A stretch of DNA of 64,000 nucleotides from Nocardioides sp. T2.26MG-1 (GCF_950101795.1 NZ_CATNLZ010000033.1:184916-248915), one strand, 5' to 3'; counted from the first letter of the stretch, positions 16,108-24,524 are shown. The notes: generated by a model not told the origin, from the sequence alone. Numbers and translations are program-made.

Positions 16108-16949
16108 CCACGCTCCTGACCCACGACCAGGCGGAGGCGATCCTCGCCGCCGCCCGGGGCGGCGAGCAGCCCGTCCAGGCGGAGCTCCGGCCGCTCGCGG
16201 CCGCGTTGGCCGCCCATCGGTCCGACCTCGCGGCGACGCCGGCCCCGGCACCGTCACCGGCTCTTCAGGTCTGGCTGGCCCCCGGCACCCGCGGCCGCGC
16301 CGCGGTCGCCGGGCCCGCGTGGTGGCGCCGCCTGCTGCGGGCCGTGGCCGGGCTCGGTCTCGGCGTCCAGGTCGCGATCGGAGCAGGCACCGCCGTCGCC
16401 GCCGGGCTCGGCATCGCGCAGCACCAGCACCTCCTGCCGGGGAGCGGCCGGCAGGAGCAGCCTCCGGCGCCCCTCGACCGCTCGCCGGCCTCCGGCGCCC
16501 CGTCCACCGCTCCCTCGGACGACGCGGCGCAGGACACCCCAGACGCTCCCGCGGGCACATCCCCCGTGGTGCCCGCGGGAGCCCCGTCCGGCACGGCCGG
16601 AGGCGGCGCTCCCGCCTCCGGTACGTCGGGTGGGGCACAACACCAGGGCGAGGATCCGGACGACGAGCCAGGTGATGAATCCGGCAGCCAGACCGGCGAC
16701 GACACCGGCCACGACGCCGACGCCTCGGACCCCGACTCCGACGACCCGGGCTCCGGGCCCACCGAGACCGGCGACGAGGGCACCGCTGACGACACCGCCG
16801 ACGAGCCGTCGGGCAGCCCCGAGCAGTCGGAGGCGCCCGACGGCACCGACGGGTCCGGCGGCCCCGAGAGCGCGGACGAGCCCGACGACCCGGACCGGCC
16901 GGACGACGGCCTGGATCAGGCGGGACGCGCCGCGAGCCGCCTGAGCTGA
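16104..16949 (+). CDS. Single-pass membrane protein with long Asp/Glu/Gly/Ser tail, possible anti-sigma partner
   Basis: A 281-residue protein translationally coupled to the ECF sigma gene (ATGA). Residues 1-75 are a helical cytoplasmic region (THDQAEAILAAARGGE...), residues about 78-100 a membrane helix (LLRAVAGLGLGVQVAIGAGTAVAAGL), and the remaining 180 residues an extracellular tail, first Pro/Ala/Gly-rich and then Asp/Glu/Ser/Gly-rich. This topology suits a membrane anti-sigma factor, but I see no zinc-type HxxxCxxC motif. Its acidic tail resembles in composition the secreted protein upstream. The last 34 bases overlap the 3' end of the opposing desaturase gene. Confidence 0.7.
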   Translation: MTTLLTHDQAEAILAAARGGEQPVQAELRPLAAALAAHRSDLAATPAPAPSPALQVWLAPGTRGRAAVAGPAWWRRLLRAVAGLGLGVQVAIGAGTAVAAGLGIAQHQHLLPGSGRQEQPPAPLDRSPASGAPSTAPSDDAAQDTPDAPAGTSPVVPAGAPSGTAGGGAPASGTSGGAQHQGEDPDDEPGDESGSQTGDDTGHDADASDPDSDDPGSGPTETGDEGTADDTADEPSGSPEQSEAPDGTDGSGGPESADEPDDPDRPDDGLDQAGRAASRLS

Positions 16950-18076
16950 GGCACCAGGTTGCGGCGGTTGGTCTCGGCCAGCCAGCCGTTCGGCAGCGAG
17001 AGCCGGAGCACCTTGTGCCACGCGCTGGCGACCTGGCGCACCATCGGCCGGGCGTTGTAGGCCAGGCCGTGCTGGGTGAACACCTCGCGGACCCGCGGCG
17101 CGATCTCGGCGTACCGGTTGCTCGGCAGGTCCGGGAAGATGTGGTGCTCGATCTGGTGGGACAGGTTGCCGGTCATCAGGTGCAGGAGCGGCGGACCGGA
17201 GATGTTGGCCGAGCCGAGCATCTGGCGCAGGTACCAGGCGCCGCGGGACTCGTTGACGTCGAGCTGCTCCTGCTCGAAGGTCTGCACGCCCTCGGGGAAG
17301 TGCCCGCACATGATCACGGAGTGGCTCCAGAGGTTGCGCACCAGGTTGGCGGTCGCGTTGGCGGCCAGCGTGGAGCGCCAGCCGCGGCCCGACAGCGCCG
17401 GGTAGAGCACGAAGTCCTTGGTCAGCTGGCGGCCCGCCTTGGCGAGCGTCACCTTGACCTCGGCCTTCTTCTCCGGCGACATGTTCCGCTTGTCGCGGAT
17501 GTGGTCGCCGAGGTCGAGGTCGAACATCGCGATCCCGTACTCGAAGATGCACGCGGTCACGAAGTTCCAGACCGGCTGCACCAGGTAGCGCGGCTTCCAC
17601 TCCTGCGCCTCGTCGACGCGCATGATGCCGTAGCCGAGGTCGTTGTCCATGCCGACGATGTTCGTGTAGGTGTGGTGGGTGACGTTGTGGGCGCGCTTCC
17701 ACTGGGCGGCCGGCGTGACGTAGTCCCACTCCCAGGTGCTGGAGTGGATCTTGGGGTCGCGCATCCAGTCCCACTGCCCGTGCAGGACGTTGTGGCCGAT
17801 CTCCATGTTGTCGAGGACCTTGGCGACGGTCAGGCCGGCGGTGCCGAGCACCCACGCGGCCGGGCGCCGGCTGCGCAGCAGGACGGCGCGGCTGCCGAGC
17901 TCGAGCATCCGCTGCACGCGTACCACGCGGCGGATGTACGCCGCGTCCCGTTCGCCGCGGCTGTCGAGCACGTCCTGCCGGATCGCGTCGAGCTCGTGGC
18001 CCAGTTGGTCGACCTGGTCGGGGGTCAGCCCGCCGGGCGCCGTCCGGGGCTCCGCCTGGGTCGCCGTCACCGTCAT
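16916..18076 (-). CDS. Membrane fatty-acid desaturase
   Basis: A 386-residue membrane di-iron desaturase. The three His boxes are intact: GHNVLHGQ near residue 95, HNVTHHTY near 130 and HQIEHHIF near 310. Four to six hydrophobic helices separate them. Enzymes with HxxHH third boxes of the QIEHH type are front-end or acyl-lipid desaturases, which place a double bond in membrane fatty acids using O2 and a ferredoxin-type donor. No N-terminal cytochrome b5 domain is present. The start MTVTATQAEPR at 18076 is preceded by a GGAAG. No ferredoxin reductase gene lies beside it. Confidence 0.92.
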   Translation of the reverse strand: MTVTATQAEPRTAPGGLTPDQVDQLGHELDAIRQDVLDSRGERDAAYIRRVVRVQRMLELGSRAVLLRSRRPAAWVLGTAGLTVAKVLDNMEIGHNVLHGQWDWMRDPKIHSSTWEWDYVTPAAQWKRAHNVTHHTYTNIVGMDNDLGYGIMRVDEAQEWKPRYLVQPVWNFVTACIFEYGIAMFDLDLGDHIRDKRNMSPEKKAEVKVTLAKAGRQLTKDFVLYPALSGRGWRSTLAANATANLVRNLWSHSVIMCGHFPEGVQTFEQEQLDVNESRGAWYLRQMLGSANISGPPLLHLMTGNLSHQIEHHIFPDLPSNRYAEIAPRVREVFTQHGLAYNARPMVRQVASAWHKVLRLSLPNGWLAETNRRNLVPQLRRLAARPA

Positions 18077-18135
18077 GTCTTCCAGTGTGCCCGGTGACCG
18101 CCCGAAACACGCATGCTCGGGCAGTGGCAGTGTTG

Positions 18136-18609
18136 CTACGCCGTCGGCACCAGGCCCGCGTAGCGCTCCAGGTACAGCGTCCAGCCCTGCTCGTCGGCCA
18201 CACCGTCGCGCACCGACTCCCAGCCGTCGCCGTGCCGGTCGAGGTGGCGGTGCTCGAGCTCGACCCGGGTCCGGTCCGGGCCGTCGGCGACGAACCGGAT
18301 CTCCACCTCGCTGGCGTTCGCCGGATCCGGCTCGAGCTGCCAGGTCGGACCGATGTCCCAGCTGAACACCAGCCGGTCGGGCGGGTCGAACGCGAGGACA
18401 CGCGCCCAGGCGCACTCGGTGCCGTCCTCGGCCCGATCGACGATCCGGCCGCCGACGCGGGGCTCGAGGACGGTCTCGACGATGGGCGCGCCGAGCAGGT
18501 TGTGCTCGCGCGGCTTGATGGCGTCGAACTGCTGGGTGAAGACCGCGAACGCCTGCTCGGGCGTCCCCTTCACCACGACGGTGCGCTGCACCACTGCGTC
18601 CTGCGTCAT
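18136..18609 (-). CDS. SRPBCC / AHSA1-like protein
   Basis: A 157-residue START-like fold protein of the AHSA1 type (ERTVVVKGTPEQAFAVFTQQ-type start, GGRIVDRAEDGTECAWARVLAFDPPDRLVFSWDI, TRVELEHRHLDRHGDGWESVRDGV, GWTLYLERYAGL). Members bind a hydrophobic ligand in a central cavity. It is the second gene of an overlapping pair with an ArsR regulator (the two share ATGA), a very common arrangement in actinobacteria. The ligand and role are unknown. Confidence 0.9.
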   Translation of the reverse strand: MTQDAVVQRTVVVKGTPEQAFAVFTQQFDAIKPREHNLLGAPIVETVLEPRVGGRIVDRAEDGTECAWARVLAFDPPDRLVFSWDIGPTWQLEPDPANASEVEIRFVADGPDRTRVELEHRHLDRHGDGWESVRDGVADEQGWTLYLERYAGLVPTA

Positions 18610-18920
18610 TGCTGATCCTCCTGGTCGATGTGCTGTTCGAGGTTCTCCAACGCCCGCCGCCAGAACGTGTCGAGCTGGTCACGGAGGGCGGCGACCCCGT
18701 GCTGGTTGAGCCGGTAGCAGCGCCGGGTGCCCTCGGCACGGTCGGTGACCATGCCGATCTCCTTGAGCACCTTCAGGTGCTGCGAGACCGCCGGCTGGCT
18801 CACCGGCAGTGCGGCGGTCAGCTCGCCGACGGTGCGCTCACCCTCGGCCAGCTCCATGACGATGGCCCGCCGGGTCCGGTCGGCCAGGGCGGTCCATGCG
18901 TCGTCGGGTTTATAAGTCAT
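18606..18920 (-). CDS. ArsR-family transcriptional regulator
   Basis: A 104-residue winged-helix repressor (WTALADRTRRAIVMELAEGERTVGELTAALPVSQPAVSQHLKVLKEIGMVTDRAEGTRRCYRLN). It has no ELCVCDL metal site, so it is of the non-metal subgroup that is usually coupled to an AHSA1-like gene. That partner follows directly with a 4-base overlap. An inverted repeat lies over its own start codon, consistent with autoregulation. Confidence 0.92.
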   Translation of the reverse strand: MTYKPDDAWTALADRTRRAIVMELAEGERTVGELTAALPVSQPAVSQHLKVLKEIGMVTDRAEGTRRCYRLNQHGVAALRDQLDTFWRRALENLEQHIDQEDQQ

Positions 18921-18943
18921 GACGAATAGAAGTTACGACTTAT
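18912..18943. promoter_or_regulatory. Inverted repeat over the arsR start, likely operator
   Basis: ATAAGTC (18912-18918) and GACTTAT (18937-18943) are exact inverted repeats 18 bases apart, in a locally A/T-rich stretch. One arm lies inside the first codons of the ArsR gene and the other in its promoter. ArsR dimers commonly bind such split repeats. Confidence 0.6.
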
Positions 18944-18973
18944 GCAGTCGGGTGCGCAACCCCTCGGCCCGAT

Positions 18974-19612
18974 TCAGCCCCAGGTAGAAGGCTCGACCGG
19001 CTGGCGCAGGATCGTCCGCAAGCGCGACGGCTCGACCCGGCGCGGGTCGCTGAGGTAGATCTCGTGGTGCTTGCCGGTCATCCGCAGACCCGCCTCCGGG
19101 ATGAACCGGTCGTGCAGGTCGGCCAGCGTCTCGGCCTCGGCGTCGTACGCGCCCAGATGCAGCGTCTGCACCGCCGTACGCTCGTCGAGCACCTCCAGTC
19201 GGACCCGGTCGAGAGCGCGCGGACGGCCCTTGGCCGCCACCGTCGCGACGGCGTCGTCGACCAGCTCGCGTCCGATCCAGTCGGGGACCATGAGCATCAC
19301 GGTCCAGTCCCACGCGGACTTGTCGCGCGCCGAGGTGAAGACGGCCAGGTCCTCGGCCCACCACAGGGCCTCCAGCGGCGGGACCACGTAGTCGCGGCCC
19401 AGGTCACGCTTGCTCGCGAACTTCACCGCGTACGCGACCGGGTACACGGCGGCGAGCGCGTCGGCGTACGCCGGGGCGGTGTTCGGGTCGCCGTGCCCGT
19501 CGACCATCAGGTACTGCAGCGGCGGGACCTGCAGGATCCGGAACTCGCCGGCGCGAGCCTGGTAGGAGTCCAGCGACTTCTTGAAGTCGATCTTCACGAC
19601 ACTGCCGGGCAT
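18974..19612 (-). CDS. GyrI-like domain protein
   Basis: A 212-residue protein of the GyrI-like small-molecule-binding family (VPPLQYLMVDGHGDPNTAPAYADALAAVYPVAYAVKF near residues 29-65, PPLEALWWAEDLAVF, GAYDAEAETLADLHDRFIPEAGLRMTGKHHEIYLSDPRRVEPSRLRTILRQPV at the end). In related proteins the fold acts as a drug sensor or enzyme domain, often fused to AraC or MerR regulators; here no DNA-binding domain is attached. The first ATG gives MPGSVVKIDFKK; a GTG five codons in is also possible. Its role is unknown. Confidence 0.85.
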   Translation of the reverse strand: MPGSVVKIDFKKSLDSYQARAGEFRILQVPPLQYLMVDGHGDPNTAPAYADALAAVYPVAYAVKFASKRDLGRDYVVPPLEALWWAEDLAVFTSARDKSAWDWTVMLMVPDWIGRELVDDAVATVAAKGRPRALDRVRLEVLDERTAVQTLHLGAYDAEAETLADLHDRFIPEAGLRMTGKHHEIYLSDPRRVEPSRLRTILRQPVEPSTWG

Positions 19613-19659
19613 CCCCGGATTGTCGCAGTCTCCCGATCGCCGCCACTAGCGTCGGCATC

Positions 19660-20094
19660 ATGGTGGCGATCGCGGCAGGGACCTTCCGTCGGACGGCGAT
19701 CGAGAGATCAGACCAGCGAGTCGCGTGGGAGCGGACCGACCAGGCGTTCTTCGCCGCCGGCGCCTGCCACGTCCTGGCCTGGGTGTGCCGCGAGTCGTAC
19801 CCCGACCGGGAGATCGGTCTCGCCGGCGTCCGGTTCGTCGGCGAACCGCACGCCTTCCACGCGTTCGCCACCTGGGACGGCTGGGCCTACGACCACGCGG
19901 GGTGGAACTCCGAGACCGACCTGCTCGCAGTGAACGCGGACTTCGAGGGCCGGCCGCTGGAGCGCCTCACGATCACGTCCACCCTCGACGAGTACTGCGT
20001 CGAGCACGCTAGTCGGCGGCCCGACCAATACTGGTGCGACCCGCTGCCGCGCGCCCGGGCGTACGTCGCGCGCCACACGCCACCGTGGCGGTGA
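19660..20094 (+). CDS. Hypothetical protein, probably leaderless
   Basis: A 144-residue protein I cannot assign. It is rich in Trp, Tyr and His, with segments such as ACHVLAWVCRESYPDREIGLAG, HAFATWDGWAYDHAGWN and ITSTLDEYCVEHASRRPDQYWCDPLPRARAYVARH. There is no signal peptide or membrane helix. The ATG lies 7 bases after a TAGCGT box with no ribosome site, which supports a leaderless transcript. It is divergent from the GyrI-like gene with a 47-base gap. Confidence 0.65.
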   Translation: MVAIAAGTFRRTAIERSDQRVAWERTDQAFFAAGACHVLAWVCRESYPDREIGLAGVRFVGEPHAFHAFATWDGWAYDHAGWNSETDLLAVNADFEGRPLERLTITSTLDEYCVEHASRRPDQYWCDPLPRARAYVARHTPPWR

Positions 20095-20109
20095 GGCGGC
20101 CGACGCCGC

Positions 20110-20388
20110 TCAGCACGTGAGCCCCTCGGGCGTCACGAGGCAGAACGGATGGCCGACCGGGTCGGCGTACACGCGGAAGCCGATCGGCTTGCCGGAGCCG
20201 TCCACGAGGGTGCCCCCGAGGTCGAGGACCTGAGCCTCGGCCCGGTCGAGATCGTCGACCAGGATGTCGAGATGCAGCAGCTGCGGCGGCTCCCCGGAGG
20301 CCCAGTCGGGAGCGCGGAACCGATCACTGCCCGCCAACGCGCGGGGTGCGGGACAGTCGATCACGATGCCGGCAAGTCGTCCGATCAC
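20110..20388 (-). CDS. VOC/glyoxalase-like protein with an internal deletion
   Basis: A 92-residue relative of the glyoxalase-like proteins that begin MIGRLAGIVIDCP.P..LA and end LVTPEGL. Intact members continue after the first block with about 35-40 residues (an FY...LG helix and a beta strand) before RFRAPDW. Those residues are absent here, so the first beta-alpha-beta-beta unit is incomplete. The remaining half (LLHLDILVDDLDRAEAQVLDLGGTLVDG ... VYADPVGHPFCLV) is well conserved. The frame is kept. It may be a decaying gene or a half-module that needs a partner. Confidence 0.65.
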   Translation of the reverse strand: MIGRLAGIVIDCPAPRALAGSDRFRAPDWASGEPPQLLHLDILVDDLDRAEAQVLDLGGTLVDGSGKPIGFRVYADPVGHPFCLVTPEGLTC

Positions 20389-20426
20389 GTCCCGCAGTCT
20401 CGCAGTTCCGGCCGCTCGAATCTAGC

Positions 20427-20455
20427 TTGTTTTCGCAATTGTGTTCGTATATACT
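20427..20455 (+). promoter_or_regulatory. Sigma-70-type promoter of the DUF222 gene
   Basis: TTGTTT (20427-20432), a 17-base spacer and TATACT (20450-20455) lie in an unusually A/T-rich stretch for this genome. The -10 box ends 6 bases before the ATG at 20462, so the transcript should be leaderless. Confidence 0.65.
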
Positions 20456-20461
20456 GTCGTT

Positions 20462-21907
20462 ATGGAACCGTTCCTCGACGAGCTCGACCCGGCGGCCACG
20501 CTGGCCGCCGCGGGCGCGGCGGTGCATGCCCGGCGCAGCGCCGCCGTCGAGGAGCTCGAGATCGCCGCGCACTGGGCGGACCTCCACGGCGACGACCCGC
20601 AGGACCGGCCCGGCGCGGTGCCGGTGTGGGCCGGGGGCGACCAGCTGATCGACTACGGCGGCCCTGGCACTCCCCTGGTCCAGGACCTCTGCCTGCCCGA
20701 GCTCGCGACAGCGCTCGAGATCCACACCTCCGCCGCCGGCCTGCTGATGGCCGACGCATTGGACCTGCGGCACCGGCTGCCGCGCACCTGGGTCGCCACG
20801 CGTGAGCTGACCTGCGAGGTGTGGGTGGCCCGCAAGATCGCCCGGATGACCCGCGCGCTTGACCGTGACCAGGCGGCCCTGGTCGACGACGCGGTCGCCG
20901 AGGTGATCCGCACCGACTCGCCGGGCCGCATCCTGCGGGCCGCCGAGGGTGCGGTCATCGCCGCCGACCCGGCGGCGCACGCCGCCCGGATCGAGGCGGC
21001 GCTGCGGGCCCGCTACGTCCGACTGTCCCGCACCGACGGCCAGGGGCTGCGGCACGTCATCGCCCGGATCACCCCCGGTGACGCCGTGTGGATCGATGCG
21101 ATCGTCGCCCGGGTGGCCGAGATCCTCCGCGAGCGGCGCGACCTCACCGGGCTCCCCGAGGACGTCAGCACCGAGGAGCTCCGCGCCGAGGCGTTCGGCT
21201 GGCTGGCCCATCCCGAGCAGCTGGCCGACCTGCTCGCCGAGCACTCGACCGCCCCCGCCTCCGACGGGTCACCGCGTCGGCACCGCTCGCGTCGCACCGA
21301 CGCCGTCGTCTACGTCCACCTGTCACGCTCTGCGGTCGACGGCGTCGTCGGCCCGGTCGCCGAGGTCGACGGCCTCGGGCCGATAGTCCTCGACCAGGTA
21401 CGCCGCCTGCTCCGCCACAGCCGGGTCCGCTGCGCCGGCGTGATCGACCTCGCGACGACCCGGACCGTGGACTCCTACGCGCACCCGGCCGACGTCGTCG
21501 AGCGCACCCTGCTCCGCACCGGCGGCGACGTGTTCCCACACGCCACCCGCAGCAGCAGCCGGGCCCGCCTCGACATGGACCACCCCACGCCGTACCTCCC
21601 ACCGCCGAGAGGCGGCCCACCGGGCCAGACCGGCGACCACAACGTCGCACCCCTCACGCGGCGGGTCCATCGAGCCAAGACCCACCGCGACTACCGGCTC
21701 CGTCAGCTCGGCCCCGACGAGTACCTCTGGCGCACGCCGCACGGTCTCCACCGGCTCGTCGGTCCCACCGGCACCACCGTCGTCGACGGCAGCACCGCCA
21801 ACCACCTCGCCAACGGCGAGGCGCTCCAACGCGCCCTCGACCGACTCGAGGAACAGCTGCGCCAGCCGCCCTCAGACGGTCGGGTCGTTGAGCCGGAGGA
21901 TCTCTAG
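20462..21907 (+). CDS. DUF222 / HNH-endonuclease-type protein
   Basis: A 481-residue protein. Residues about 30-300 are the helical DUF222 domain typical of Nocardioides and Mycobacterium 13E12-type repeat families. The C-terminal part holds an HNH-like segment, DMDHPTPYLP ... GGPPGQTGDHNVAPLTRRVHRAKTHRDYR, with the Asp-His, Asn and His expected for a metal-dependent nuclease. Such genes often occur in many copies per genome and may be selfish, but their function is unproven. ATG 20462 is chosen over an in-frame codon 7 residues earlier because of the promoter spacing. Its last 36 bases overlap the opposing GrpB gene. Confidence 0.88.
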   Translation: MEPFLDELDPAATLAAAGAAVHARRSAAVEELEIAAHWADLHGDDPQDRPGAVPVWAGGDQLIDYGGPGTPLVQDLCLPELATALEIHTSAAGLLMADALDLRHRLPRTWVATRELTCEVWVARKIARMTRALDRDQAALVDDAVAEVIRTDSPGRILRAAEGAVIAADPAAHAARIEAALRARYVRLSRTDGQGLRHVIARITPGDAVWIDAIVARVAEILRERRDLTGLPEDVSTEELRAEAFGWLAHPEQLADLLAEHSTAPASDGSPRRHRSRRTDAVVYVHLSRSAVDGVVGPVAEVDGLGPIVLDQVRRLLRHSRVRCAGVIDLATTRTVDSYAHPADVVERTLLRTGGDVFPHATRSSSRARLDMDHPTPYLPPPRGGPPGQTGDHNVAPLTRRVHRAKTHRDYRLRQLGPDEYLWRTPHGLHRLVGPTGTTVVDGSTANHLANGEALQRALDRLEEQLRQPPSDGRVVEPEDL

Positions 21908-22417
21908 CCGCTCCTCGTCGGTGAGGTCGGAGGCCGCCAAGACCTTCTGCAGCACCGGGGACTTGCGGGCGATATAGGTGTCGATGTCCATCGCCGGGTC
22001 GGAGGCGAGCGCCAGCTTGACGGCGCCGTACTCGTCGCGGAGGTCCGGGCGCGCCCGCAGCACGTCCCGGACCGCCAGATGGTTGCGCACGTTCAGGGTG
22101 CCGGCCCGGCACACGTAGACGTGCCGGCGCGGGTCGTCGTCGGGGGCCCTGAACGCCTCCCGGTCGGCGACCCCGAGGTCGCCGAGGTGGACGTACCCGA
22201 GGGCCTCCAGCGCCGCGATCGCGGCTCCGACATCGGAGCCGGCCACGATCACGTCGATGTCGATGACGGGCTTGGCGGCCAGTCCAGGCACCGAGGTCGA
22301 CCCGACGTGCTCCACGACCGCCGCCGGCACCTCCGCGAGCGCGGCGCGTAGGTCTGCGGCCACCCGCTCGAACCACACCGGCCAGTCGGACGAGTAGGGC
22401 ACCACGACCACAGGCAC
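21872..22417 (-). CDS. GrpB family protein (nucleotidyltransferase-like fold)
   Basis: A 181-residue GrpB/UPF0157 protein. The signature VVEHVGSTSVPGLAAKPVIDIDVIV is at residues about 33-58, followed by DPRRHVYVCRAGTLNVRNHLAVRDVLRARPDLRDEYGAVKLAL. These proteins have a nucleotidyltransferase-like fold and are sometimes fused to dephospho-CoA kinase (CoaE). The function of stand-alone forms is unknown. No coaE lies nearby. The gene runs convergently into the DUF222 gene, and their coding ends overlap. Confidence 0.92.
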   Translation of the reverse strand: MPVVVVPYSSDWPVWFERVAADLRAALAEVPAAVVEHVGSTSVPGLAAKPVIDIDVIVAGSDVGAAIAALEALGYVHLGDLGVADREAFRAPDDDPRRHVYVCRAGTLNVRNHLAVRDVLRARPDLRDEYGAVKLALASDPAMDIDTYIARKSPVLQKVLAASDLTDEERLEILRLNDPTV

Positions 22418-22455
22418 CGCCCGAACCTAGCGGAATGCCACTACGGTCAGGCGCC

Positions 22456-23343
22456 ATGACCCGGTCCGCCGCGCTGCTGCGCGTCCTCGCGGCGTACGTC
22501 GTCGCGTTCGCCTCCGCGGCCGCCTGGCTGTACGCCGGACCGGACACCGGGCGGCTCTGGCTGGACGGCCTGATCGCGGACGTCCTGGCGACGCTGGTGG
22601 TCTTCGGGTTCAGCCGGGGCTACCGCAACTCGAGCTTCTACGACCCGTACTGGAGCGTGCTGCCCCCGCTGCTCGCCCTGTGGTGGTGGGCCGAGAGCAC
22701 GCCCGACGTCGACCAGGCCCGTTCCTGGCTGGTGATCGGGCTGATCACGCTCTGGGCGGTCCGGCTCACCGCCAACTGGGTCGAGACGTTCACCGGCCTC
22801 GACCACGAGGACTGGCGCTACACGATGCTCAAGGACGGCCGGCCCACCGCAGAGTCGGTGGTGGTCGACCTCGGCGGCATCCACCTGGTGCCGACGCTGC
22901 AGGTGTTCCTCGGCATGGTGCCGGTGTACGTCGTCACCACGCGCTCCGGGCGCGACGTCGGGTGGCTGGACGGGGTCGCCCTCCTGGTCGGGCTGGCGGC
23001 GGTCACCCTCGAACTGGTCGCCGACCGCCAGATGCACCGGTTCCTCCGCACCCGCAAGCCCGGTCAGGTGATGGACCGCGGGCTGTGGGCGTGGACCCGG
23101 CACCCGAACTACCTCGGCGAGATCACCTTCTGGTTGTCGCTCGCCCTGTTCGGGTTGGCCGCAGACCCGTCGAGCTGGTGGTGGGTCTTCGTCGGAGCCG
23201 TCGCGATGCTCGCGCTGTTCCTCGGGGTCAGCATCCCGATGATGGAGCAGCGCAGCCTCGAGCGGCGCCCGGCGTACCGCGAGGTGGTCGACCGCGTGCC
23301 GATGCTGTTCCCGCGACGACCCCGCCTGGAGCCTCGGGCCTAG
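22456..23343 (+). CDS. DUF1295 membrane protein, steroid 5-alpha-reductase-like
   Basis: A 295-residue membrane protein with about seven hydrophobic helices. The C-terminal block LRTRKPGQVMDRGLWAWTRHPNYLGEITFWLSLALFG is the NADPH-binding signature shared by DUF1295, isoprenylcysteine methyltransferases and steroid 5-alpha reductases. Members are thought to be NAD(P)H-dependent reductases acting on lipids, with unproven substrate in bacteria. The start is ATG 22456, 8 bases after a TACGGT box. Its stop overlaps that of the opposite-strand gene at 23340. Confidence 0.9.
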   Translation: MTRSAALLRVLAAYVVAFASAAAWLYAGPDTGRLWLDGLIADVLATLVVFGFSRGYRNSSFYDPYWSVLPPLLALWWWAESTPDVDQARSWLVIGLITLWAVRLTANWVETFTGLDHEDWRYTMLKDGRPTAESVVVDLGGIHLVPTLQVFLGMVPVYVVTTRSGRDVGWLDGVALLVGLAAVTLELVADRQMHRFLRTRKPGQVMDRGLWAWTRHPNYLGEITFWLSLALFGLAADPSSWWWVFVGAVAMLALFLGVSIPMMEQRSLERRPAYREVVDRVPMLFPRRPRLEPRA

Positions 23344-24524
23344 GCCGCAGCCAGGGCCGTAGCAGCCAGCTCGCGACAGACGGCACCGCCGGGCCCGAAG
23401 ATCCGCTCGGCGAGGGCCAGCAGGCCGGGCGCGTCCGCAGGCCCGAACTCACGCCACAACCGTTCGAGGGTCGGTGGATGACAGAGCACGGCACCCAGGC
23501 ACGGCCATGGGTCCAGGAGCTCGTCACTGTCGCGTGACTCGAGTCCGCCGGTCATCGCGGCTCGGACCAGCCCGATGGCACCTTCGACGAAGACCTCCCA
23601 GCCGTCCGAACGGGGATCCCAATCTCCGGCCGAGTCCAGCACGACGTGGCGCCAGACCAGGTCGGGCACGTCGGTGACCAGCTGATTGCCGCGCACGATC
23701 GTCGTCGCCAGCTCGTCGGGGTGGTCCGCGGCTTGCCGCCGCAGCGCGCCGACCCAGTCGCCCGCGCCCTCGGCAACGGCGGCCGCCACCTCGGCGGGGA
23801 CACCGAGCGGGATGCCTTCGAACATCCGCCCCTCGGCCGTCGGCACCAGCCGGCCGATCACATGCTCACCCGGTAGCACGAGTGCGGCAGCGCCCAGGTT
23901 GGGCACGGTGACCGGCTCCCCGGTGGTCAGGTCGGTCCAGTGCAGCACGGTCGGCTCGCGTCGCTCGAACCGGAAGGCGCGCATCGGGACGCCCACCCAG
24001 TCGTGGATCCGGTCGGCACCCGCCACCAGATCGCCCGCCGCCAGCCGCCTCAGGAACGACGCGAGCCCACCGTGGTCGTAGAGAACGAGCTGGCGGTAGA
24101 CCCAGTCGCTCTCGATGATCCGGGCCATCGCGTCGCGTTCGTCGATCCCGGGCAGCGCGGCGCGACCACCGCGCAGCTCGATCGCGACCGCCCGCGCGGC
24201 GGCGTGGCCGCAGCGCATCGCCGGATCGAGTGCCTGAGTCGCCTGCTCGAGGATCCAGCGCGAGATCGCCCAACGCGGCAGCAGCGGCTCGAGCGTGATC
24301 AGCTGGTCGAGCCTCGAGATGCGCCAGGGTCGCCAGAAGAGACGACCGTTGTCGTCCATCGTCTCGCGACACATGACCTCGAGTGCCGCCGCTGCGTCCC
24401 CCCGCGCCTCGGCTGCATCGGCCGCCGCCATCAGGTCGAGCATGCGGCGCTGTTGGGGCGTCAGGCCCGGTCGTCCGGGTCGTGGTGGCGTCGTCTTCTT
24501 CTTGCGTCCCCGAGATTTCGGCAT
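23340..24524 (-). CDS. Hypothetical protein with basic N-terminus
   Basis: A 394-residue soluble protein of unknown function. It begins MPKSRGRKKKTTPPRPGRPG, a lysine/arginine tail that could bind nucleic acid. Residues 30-60 are an Ala-rich helix, and the rest alternates helices and Trp-rich strands (RLFWRPWRISRLDQL, HDWVGVPMRAFRFERREPTVLHWTDLTTGEPVTVPN, VIGRLVPTAEGRMFEGIPLGVP). No catalytic motif is obvious. It is divergent from a SWIM zinc-finger gene 96 bases away, which may be functionally linked. I start at the ATG before the basic tail. Confidence 0.72.
   Translation of the reverse strand: MPKSRGRKKKTTPPRPGRPGLTPQQRRMLDLMAAADAAEARGDAAAALEVMCRETMDDNGRLFWRPWRISRLDQLITLEPLLPRWAISRWILEQATQALDPAMRCGHAAARAVAIELRGGRAALPGIDERDAMARIIESDWVYRQLVLYDHGGLASFLRRLAAGDLVAGADRIHDWVGVPMRAFRFERREPTVLHWTDLTTGEPVTVPNLGAAALVLPGEHVIGRLVPTAEGRMFEGIPLGVPAEVAAAVAEGAGDWVGALRRQAADHPDELATTIVRGNQLVTDVPDLVWRHVVLDSAGDWDPRSDGWEVFVEGAIGLVRAAMTGGLESRDSDELLDPWPCLGAVLCHPPTLERLWREFGPADAPGLLALAERIFGPGGAVCRELAATALAAA

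Noticed and set aside
18100..18122. GCCCGA/TCGGGC hairpin between the desaturase and SRPBCC genes
   Set aside because: Six-base stem with an 11-base loop and no U-run; hairpins this weak are expected by chance in DNA of this GC content.
20411..20461. Possible SOS box before the DUF222 gene (CGAA...TTCG)
   Set aside because: The half sites are 11 bases apart and lack GAAC/GTTC; it does not fit the LexA consensus that is clear at lexA.
20462..21907. DUF222/HNH gene as evidence of a mobile element or intein
   Set aside because: No repeats, target duplication or flanking mobility gene are visible; DUF222 genes are common chromosomal families in this group.
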